From Sulfurimonas sp. (GTDB lineage Bacteria > Campylobacterota > Campylobacteria > Campylobacterales > Sulfurimonadaceae): a stretch of 64,000 nucleotides of DNA. The stretch lies in the NCBI GenBank assembly GCA_002899765.1, contig PPDH01000003.1, positions 1 through 64,000 of the forward strand, read 5' to 3'. Under the pieces are notes generated by a model, which was not told the DNA's origin, did no database searches, and saw only the letters and a list, made by a program, of their open reading frames with translations. The position numbers were made by a program, and so were the translations under genes. Shown here in pieces: positions 58,265 to 64,000 of the stretch (the first letter of the stretch is position 1; each line of letters opens with the position of its first letter).

Positions 58265-59407
58265 ATGCCAAAAGCAAACATCACCAACAAGTTCGTCTCA
58301 AAAGTAACATGCGACCGAGCAAAGGCAAAAGAGGTCTATTATGATGAGAAGTTAAGCGGTTTTATCTTAGAAGTTAGAAGCACCATGACAAAAACATTCT
58401 ACTACTCTTACTCTAAAAACTCACGCCGAACCATGAGAAAGATAGGCAGCGCAGAAACACTCAGCGCCAATGAAGCGAGAAAAATCATTCTAAACCTAAA
58501 AAAAGAACAAGTCTCATGCGATGTAGCATCTATCATGGCAGAGAAATCCGACACTCTTACTTTAGTAAAATTTTTTAGAGAGTTTTATCTCCCTTATGTT
58601 CAAAAACATGTCAAAAGCCACGCTACAAATGAAAGCATCTTCATAAACCATATTCTCCCGACTTTAGGCACAATTCCTATGCAAAGCCTAAAGAAAATCG
58701 ATGTCATGAAGCTGCATTCGGATATGATTCAAAAAAAGAAGCTCAGTCCCGCTACCGCAAACAAACTGCTCATATTTCTCTCTCAAGCGTATCGTTTAGC
58801 GTATGAGTTTGAACTCTTTAAAACTCCCTACAATCCCGTAAGCGGAGTAAAACATTTTGAAGAAAACAATGAACGTCAAAGGTTTTTGAGCAAAGCCGAA
58901 ACAAAACGACTCTTAGATGCCGTGCAGATGAGCGAAAATGTACATCTTAAGTACATCATCCCCATGTTACTCCTCACGGGTGCAAGAAGAGGAGAACTTC
59001 TCAAAGCAAAATTTGAAGATTTTGACGAAGTGCAAATGCTCTGGATTATACCCACGACAAAAAACGGCAAAAAGAGGATTGTCCCTCTCACACCCGAACT
59101 CTACAAGATTTACAAGCAAATCCCTCAAGAGAGCGAGTATCTATTTACGTCCAAGGTTACAAACAAACCCTACACGACCTTTTACCGTTCATGGAACAGT
59201 GCAAGAATAAAAGCAAATCTTGCAGATGTAAGAGTTCATGACCTAAGACACACCTACGCTTCAGCACTTGTAAATGCCAAAAGAAGTCTCTATGAAGTCC
59301 AAGTTCTACTAGGACACTCCACCGCCAAAATGACACAAAGATATGCACATCTCTCAAACGAGTCTCTTCACGCTGCCGCTTCTTGCGCCGCGAGGTTGTT
59401 TAAGTAG
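58265..59407 (+). CDS. tyrosine-type site-specific integrase
   Basis: 380 residues from ATG 58265 (ribosome binding site AAAAAGGAACCACC); the track TTG at 58088 is rejected. The N-terminal DUF4102-like arm domain (FVSKVTCDRAKAKEVYYDEKLSGFILEV) is followed by the core-binding SAM-like domain. The catalytic domain has Arg in TGARRGELLKAKFEDF, HxxR in VHDLRHTYAS, His in LLGHSTAKMTQRYAHLS and the final Tyr. Placement downstream of ssrA suggests integration at the tmRNA 3' end. Confidence 0.93.
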   Translation: MPKANITNKFVSKVTCDRAKAKEVYYDEKLSGFILEVRSTMTKTFYYSYSKNSRRTMRKIGSAETLSANEARKIILNLKKEQVSCDVASIMAEKSDTLTLVKFFREFYLPYVQKHVKSHATNESIFINHILPTLGTIPMQSLKKIDVMKLHSDMIQKKKLSPATANKLLIFLSQAYRLAYEFELFKTPYNPVSGVKHFEENNERQRFLSKAETKRLLDAVQMSENVHLKYIIPMLLLTGARRGELLKAKFEDFDEVQMLWIIPTTKNGKKRIVPLTPELYKIYKQIPQESEYLFTSKVTNKPYTTFYRSWNSARIKANLADVRVHDLRHTYASALVNAKRSLYEVQVLLGHSTAKMTQRYAHLSNESLHAAASCAARLFK

Positions 59408-59709
59408 GGGGGTGCTGCTACTTTGTGTCTTTAGGAACCGATGCCTTGGCTTCGGTAGAGGAACTTGAAAACTGCTAAGTACAAAAAAGTACTCATCTAT
59501 CAAGCCATTTAAATATATCCAAAATAACTATTTTATCATTGCGAGGAACTCTCCTCCGTCATTGCGAGGAACGAAGCAATCTAAAAACAACCGCTTATAA
59601 AAAGGTACTTTTTAAATGGTTGAAAATCACACCGAGTATCTTATTTGCTTGATTTATTTATATTTGTGTATAATTTTCTAAATTCTAAATTACAAAAAAA
59701 GGTTCATTA
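59408..59709. other. 302-base non-coding gap with two degenerate REP units
   Basis: Two short REP-like pieces lie at 59535-59583 (CATTGCGAGGAACTCTCCTCCGTCATTGCGAGG). A candidate promoter for the next pair has TTGCTT (59645-59650) and TATAAT (59669-59674) at 18-base spacing. No gene is visible. Confidence 0.6.
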
Positions 59710-59976
59710 GTGCCTATCATTTCATATTTTTTTGGCATCTATATAAGAATGTATCATGATGATCATCCTCCGATGCATATTCATGTTGAATATCAAGGTC
59801 ATATTGCTTTGGTAGGTATTCAAGATGCTCAAATAATAAAAGGAAGTCTTCCTAAAAAAGCATATAACCTCGTCAAAGAATGGATTTTTGAACATCAAGA
59901 AGAACTTTATGCAGATTGGGAACTAGCACAACGATTTGAACCACTTCAAAAAATAGCGGGAGCTGATAATGATTAA
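59710..59976 (+). CDS. DUF4160 protein
   Basis: An 88-residue protein from GTG 59710. GIYIRMYHDDHPPMHIHVEYQGHIALVGIQD is the DUF4160 signature with a His-rich PPHxHxxY-like core, followed by KGSLPKKAYNLVKEWIFEHQEEL. It overlaps the DUF2442 gene by 8 bases. This pairing is frequent and is suspected of toxin-antitoxin behaviour, not proven to my knowledge. Confidence 0.85.
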   Translation: MPIISYFFGIYIRMYHDDHPPMHIHVEYQGHIALVGIQDAQIIKGSLPKKAYNLVKEWIFEHQEELYADWELAQRFEPLQKIAGADND

Positions 59977-60238
59977 TTTGACAAAAGCCTCATTATATGA
60001 GGACTACAAAGTAAAACTATATTTTTCTGATAATAGTTTTGGTATCTTAGATTTTTCCTATCTTTTAAAAGCCAATACGGTTTTAACCAAACCTTTAGAA
60101 GATAGCACATATTTCAAAAAATTCTTTATCGACTTTGGAGCTTTATGTTGGAAAAATGGTCTCGAACTAAGTGCTGAGTCACTCTATTTAAAACTAAAAA
60201 ACCAAGGTAATCTACATTTTGCCAAAGATGTCGCTTGA
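59969..60238 (+). CDS. DUF2442 protein
   Basis: An 89-residue protein. YKVKLYFSDNSFGILDFSYLL, TYFKKFFIDFGALCWKNGLELSAESLY are the DUF2442 strands, ending at a position where antitoxin-like partners often stop. It is translationally coupled to DUF4160. The pair sits alone between the integrase and the second surface protein. Confidence 0.85.
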   Translation: MINLTKASLYEDYKVKLYFSDNSFGILDFSYLLKANTVLTKPLEDSTYFKKFFIDFGALCWKNGLELSAESLYLKLKNQGNLHFAKDVA

Positions 60239-60589
60239 TATAGCTACACCTCTCTTAAAAGGTACTTTTTGTTACCTTTTCACCCACACCGCAAATTTCT
60301 TTTTTCTTAAAGTTTTATAAAATACTTATTAGTCTGCTGACAATCCGCAGGTAAAAACACTCAAGTTTTTACCTCCAAAAACTTCTCTCAAACACCTATA
60401 AATAGGCATCTTTAAAGGTTTTTTTATTTTTATTTTTATCTGTTTTAAGACGTAAAAGAAAATAAAAAATATTTCAATCTGCAGGCGGTTTACAGGTGAT
60501 AGAGCTTGACAAGGGTTTTTGTTTTTGGATGTTTTTTAAAGAAGGTCGTAAAATAGGGGGTTTTAAGGGGTTTTTTGTTTTAGGTTGGA
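60239..60589. other. 351-base non-coding region with a 10-bp hairpin and possible promoter
   Basis: AGGTAAAAAC (60349-60358) and GTTTTTACCT (60365-60374) form a perfect hairpin. TTGACA at 60507-60512 is a possible -35, with only a weak -10 (ATGTTT) after it. No frame here encodes DUF4214, so the missing N-terminus of the next gene is not simply shifted upstream. Confidence 0.55.
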
Positions 60590-63466
60590 GTGGATGAGAC
60601 TTTTATGTTGACTACAAGTAGCGACGATGTTTTAAACGGAACAGCACTTAATGACTTATTTGATGGATCTCAAGTAGATACATTACAAACAGGTGATATT
60701 ATCTTAGATTCAACATCTACAGATGCTGATATCTTAAACGCTACAGTTACAGTTAGTGATTCTGCTGCAAGAATCCAAAATATTGAAACATTAAATATCA
60801 CAGGTAAAATTGTTGATACAGGAATTGACTTAACTAATGTAATAGCTGCAAAAGAATTAAATCTTAATACGGATTATAAAAATGGTACAGCAACAGTAAC
60901 AAATGCTTCCACATTAGCAGTAGAAGAGATTAATGCAGGTGCTAATATCAGAACATTAGAAGTATCAGCAGCAACTTTTGGAACAAGAGATACACTAAAA
61001 ATTGATTCAAATAATGCAGAAGATGTAACACTTGATGGTACAGCTACAGCTTTAAATAATATAGAGCTAACTACTAAAGGTGATGTAACTATTAATACTT
61101 TAGGTGCAAACTCTGAAGTAACAGTAAACTTATCTGATGCAGAAACTTCACTTGATGGGAATAATGCTTTAGCTAACTTAATAGTTAACCAAACTGCTGT
61201 AGATTCTGTTATTACTCTTGATGGTGTTTTAACTACTGCTGCTGCACCTGCTGGTAATGTTAAAACAATAATTAACTCAGACCAAGATGTAACAGTTAAA
61301 TCAGTTAAAGCTAATATTGATGGTACTGCAATGGAATCAACAGGAACAGGTTCTTTAACAGTTAAAATTACTGATGGTTTATCAGCTACAGCTTCAGATA
61401 CAGATCTTAGTTCTGTAAAAGCTGATGTTATTGATTTAAGTGTAAAAGCTGCTGCTGCTGCTGATTCAGCCGTAATAGTAAATGCAAGCTCAAAAGTAAA
61501 AATAAGTGCTGATATGCAGAATACTGCAGCTACTGAGACTTTAAAAATCACTCAGTCATATGATGCTACAGTTACAGATGCAGCTAAACTTTTATCTGCA
61601 ACTCAAGTTGGTGCACTTCAATTAGAAGTTGCTAAGAGTCAAACACTTACTGTTGCAACAGATAACACAACTAAAACATTAATGTTAAATGCTGGTATTG
61701 ATGCAGCTGCAGATGAAGAAGATACAATCACACTTGCAAAACTTGATTTAGCTAAAGATGCTGCTGCTGCAACTGGTTTAATAACTTCAACTGTTTTAGT
61801 AAATGGTGCTGAAGATTTAGAAATAAGTCAATTATCATTTGGTGGAGCAACAACAGGTAAATTTTTCTTAAGTGCAGAAGATATGACAGGAGACTTAACA
61901 ATAAGTGCTCTTTCTGAAGCTGCTACTGCTGCTGATACTGATTTAGAAGCTACAATTATTCTTGGTAAAGGTGATGATTCATTAACTACTGGAACAACTG
62001 GTAAAGGTGTATATACAGTTGAAGGTACATCTGGTACTAACACAATTAATATCTCTGCTGCTGCTGCTGGTTCAAAAGTAACAGGTGGAACAGGTGATGA
62101 TACTATTACTGGTAATGCTGATGGTGCAACACTAAATGGTGGAGCTGGAGATGATACAATCACAACAGGTGTTGGTGTAAATACAGTTGATGGTGGTACA
62201 GGTGATGATACAGTTATCTTAGGTGGAACAGGTGCTGATACAATTACTTTAGGTGCTGGTGCAGATAAAGTTGTTGTTGATTCAGGTACAAATGGTTCAA
62301 ATATTAAAGACTTCGTAACAGGTGAAGATACAATTATCCTTACAGGTGCAGGTGCAGCTATTAATTTATCATCATTAGCTACAGCTCCTACTACAGCAGG
62401 TGTTTATGACTTTGATGGAAGTACAAACTTTAACACAACACTTAAAAATGGTGGTGTTGCTTTAAGTACTAAAGATGTTGCTGATTCAGTACAACTAGGT
62501 TACACAAAAGCTGATGGTACTATGGTAGCGTATACTTTAGCAGCAGATACTACAGTTGTTGCTGGTGATAAAGATGATGTAATCTCAGTTGCTACTAAAA
62601 TGGATAGTACAATTACATCAGGTGATGGTTCAGATACTGTAATTATAGCTATCGGTACAGGTGCAGGTACAGCCTCAAATACTACAATTAGTGACTTTAC
62701 AGTTGGTTCAGATAAAGTTATTGTTACAGGTGTAGCTACAGGTACAGCTACAAACTTAACAGCTATTTCACCAGATGCAGGTAAATATTCAATTGATGGT
62801 GCAACTACTACATTGACTGGACTTACTTTATCAAATGGTGGAACTGCATTCACAGCTACAGACCTTACAACAATGGTACAATTAGGTTATAAAGGTGCTG
62901 CGTTTACAGCAGAAGCAACTGCTGGTACAACAATCACTGGTGGTACATTTGATGATCACCTTGCAGGTGGAACAGCTGGTCAGACTGATGTGTTCAACTT
63001 TATAGATAATGGTGGTATGGATACAATTACTGTGTTCGTAGCAGGTGAAGATGATTTATCATTCGATGCAATGACTGGTATTACTGATACAACTGGTGCA
63101 GTTGTAGGTACTGCAGGAGTAACAGCAGCAGATGGAAAAGTATATGTTATGAGTGATAACACTGTTATTGCTGGTGATACAATTGATTACTCTAAAATAG
63201 GAACAAATGTAGATGGTGTAGAGGTTAAAGTTACAGATGCAAATATTATGGCTGATGTAGCTGCATATATCAGTAACGCTCTTGATAGAGAAGCAGCTGG
63301 TGATTCTTATGTTGCAGTAATTAATGATGTAACAGGTGCAGCTAATGAAGCGTATGCATACTCTGTAGAAGTTAATGCTTCAGGTACAATCACAGCTGAT
63401 GATATTACTTTAATCGGTACTATTACAGCTACTGCAGCAATACTTACAGATGCAGATATTGCATAA
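60590..63466 (+). CDS. beta-roll surface (S-layer-like) protein lacking the N-terminal DUF4214 domain
   Basis: A 958-residue Thr/Ala/Gly/Asp-rich protein opening at GTG 60590 (ATG 60605 also possible) right after an in-frame TAG. It begins at TFMLTTSSDDVLNGTALNDLFDG, which matches TFTLTTGTETITGTANNDTING found just after DUF4214 in the 1304-residue protein. RTX-like nonapeptides (GGTGDDTITGN, GGAGDDTITTG, GGTGDDTVILG) occupy about residues 500-560. The C-terminal segment resembles that of the 1304-residue protein. It has no signal peptide and only a weak ribosome binding site. It is either a shorter secreted protein or a truncated/silent cassette. Confidence 0.75.
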   Translation: MDETFMLTTSSDDVLNGTALNDLFDGSQVDTLQTGDIILDSTSTDADILNATVTVSDSAARIQNIETLNITGKIVDTGIDLTNVIAAKELNLNTDYKNGTATVTNASTLAVEEINAGANIRTLEVSAATFGTRDTLKIDSNNAEDVTLDGTATALNNIELTTKGDVTINTLGANSEVTVNLSDAETSLDGNNALANLIVNQTAVDSVITLDGVLTTAAAPAGNVKTIINSDQDVTVKSVKANIDGTAMESTGTGSLTVKITDGLSATASDTDLSSVKADVIDLSVKAAAAADSAVIVNASSKVKISADMQNTAATETLKITQSYDATVTDAAKLLSATQVGALQLEVAKSQTLTVATDNTTKTLMLNAGIDAAADEEDTITLAKLDLAKDAAAATGLITSTVLVNGAEDLEISQLSFGGATTGKFFLSAEDMTGDLTISALSEAATAADTDLEATIILGKGDDSLTTGTTGKGVYTVEGTSGTNTINISAAAAGSKVTGGTGDDTITGNADGATLNGGAGDDTITTGVGVNTVDGGTGDDTVILGGTGADTITLGAGADKVVVDSGTNGSNIKDFVTGEDTIILTGAGAAINLSSLATAPTTAGVYDFDGSTNFNTTLKNGGVALSTKDVADSVQLGYTKADGTMVAYTLAADTTVVAGDKDDVISVATKMDSTITSGDGSDTVIIAIGTGAGTASNTTISDFTVGSDKVIVTGVATGTATNLTAISPDAGKYSIDGATTTLTGLTLSNGGTAFTATDLTTMVQLGYKGAAFTAEATAGTTITGGTFDDHLAGGTAGQTDVFNFIDNGGMDTITVFVAGEDDLSFDAMTGITDTTGAVVGTAGVTAADGKVYVMSDNTVIAGDTIDYSKIGTNVDGVEVKVTDANIMADVAAYISNALDREAAGDSYVAVINDVTGAANEAYAYSVEVNASGTITADDITLIGTITATAAILTDADIA

Positions 63467-63529
63467 TAACTACTAAGTTATAAAGAAAATTAACTCTTAA
63501 CCCCTCAAAAGGTTAAAAGTTAAAACACT

Positions 63530-63562
63530 AAGCCTTACTTCTTCGGAAGTAGGGCTTTTTTA
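63530..63562 (+). terminator. rho-independent terminator of the second surface protein gene
   Basis: AAGCCTTACTTC-TTCG-GAAGTAGGGCTT followed by TTTT, about 63 bases after the stop. It has the same TTCG loop and AAGCC/GGCTT stem base as the terminator at 13732-13769. Confidence 0.9.
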
Positions 63563-63719
63563 ATGCCTAAAATTTACCAATGGGTGGGTGGAGGGAATCA
63601 GATAAATCCACAGCCAACCAATCACGTCTAAAGCCTCCTAAAGCTTATAAATCATTAAATTTTTATAACAATTATGATAAAATAATATAATATATAAGGA
63701 AAAATACCAAAGGACTAAC

Positions 63720-64000
63720 TTGAAAAAAAACACTGATGGATATACTGATAATGTAGACTACACTTATGGCTACTATCCTTTCTGGACACCCTCTAAACTA
63801 AAACTAGCTTGTATCCAAAGAAATATAGAGATACCAACAATTACAAATGCTTGTGAATTAGGCTTCGGTCAAGGTGTGACTATGAATCTATTGGCTTGTA
63901 CAAGTGAAGTAAAATGGTATGGAACAGATTTCAATACTAATCATGCAAACTATGCACAAACACTAGCAGATGATACTAAAAATAATGCTAAAGTGTATAA
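63720..64000 (+). CDS. SAM-dependent methyltransferase, truncated by window edge
   Basis: From TTG 63720 the frame stays open to the edge (93 codons), so it is absent from the ORF track. DYTYGYYPFWTPSKLKLACIQ leads to the SAM loop ACELGFGQGVTMNLLA and an acidic second motif WYGTDFN. The target is unknown. The start is not certain, since AAAGGACTAACTTG gives a usable AAAGGA ribosome binding site. By position it may act on surface glycans or proteins. Confidence 0.7.
   Translation, partial: MKKNTDGYTDNVDYTYGYYPFWTPSKLKLACIQRNIEIPTITNACELGFGQGVTMNLLACTSEVKWYGTDFNTNHANYAQTLADDTKNNAKVY

Noticed and set aside
57419-64000. Second att copy of the ssrA 3' end in this window
   Set aside because: I looked for GGAGTTCGATCCTCCACAGC downstream and did not see it.

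Overview
The window looks like a chromosomal segment of a Campylobacterota (Epsilonproteobacteria) organism, most like Sulfurimonas or a relative. The evidence is low GC, the tmRNA tag ANNTNYRPAYAVA, the FlgI/FlgJ/FlgM/FlgN/FlgK order, a cbpA-hspR pair, and SapC/type I secretion genes that recall Campylobacter fetus. No taxonomic search was possible.

Layout. 0-11.8 kb is core genome: an oligopeptide-type permease, flagellar genes (flgK, flgN-like, flgM, flgJ-like, flgI), rsmD, a DnaQ-like exonuclease, murA, hspR, cbpA, htpX and a deaminase. 11.9-24.4 kb is accessory. It holds three toxin-antitoxin-type pairs, a GIY-YIG protein, two REP-associated tyrosine transposases (one degenerate), a 1304-residue DUF4214/beta-roll S-layer-like protein, a DUF4214-serralysin metalloprotease, and dense palindromic REP arrays. 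23.4-28.8 kb encodes SapC plus a complete type I secretion system (ABC, HlyD, TolC). 28.8-42.5 kb encodes GDP-rhamnose-type sugar synthesis, a priming transferase, glycosyltransferases, a Wzm/Wzt exporter and a chain-terminating-type methyltransferase. 42.7-48.4 kb holds a Gtr-like O-antigen modification set and an SGNH/MBOAT acylation pair. 49-56.7 kb holds tRNA-Thr, a two-component system and a Cus-type RND metal efflux operon. At 57.0 kb is ssrA (tmRNA), followed by an integrase, a DUF4160/DUF2442 pair and a second S-layer-like protein. A methyltransferase runs off the right edge.

Reading as a system: 13.8-42.5 kb looks like one S-layer/surface-glycan programme. It contains secreted DUF4214 beta-roll proteins, their SapCDEF-like exporter, and an ABC-exported rhamnan-like O-chain that could anchor them, much like C. 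fetus and Caulobacter. A DUF4214 domain also sits in the O-chain methyltransferase.

Two sequence-level oddities stand out. (1) Seven otherwise intact genes each carry exactly one in-frame TAA or TAG, and I saw no clear frameshift, with one possible exception at the histidine kinase 5' end. (2) REP palindromes have entered two open reading frames in frame (the protease and the MBOAT acyltransferase) and supply the C-terminus and stop codon of a third gene.
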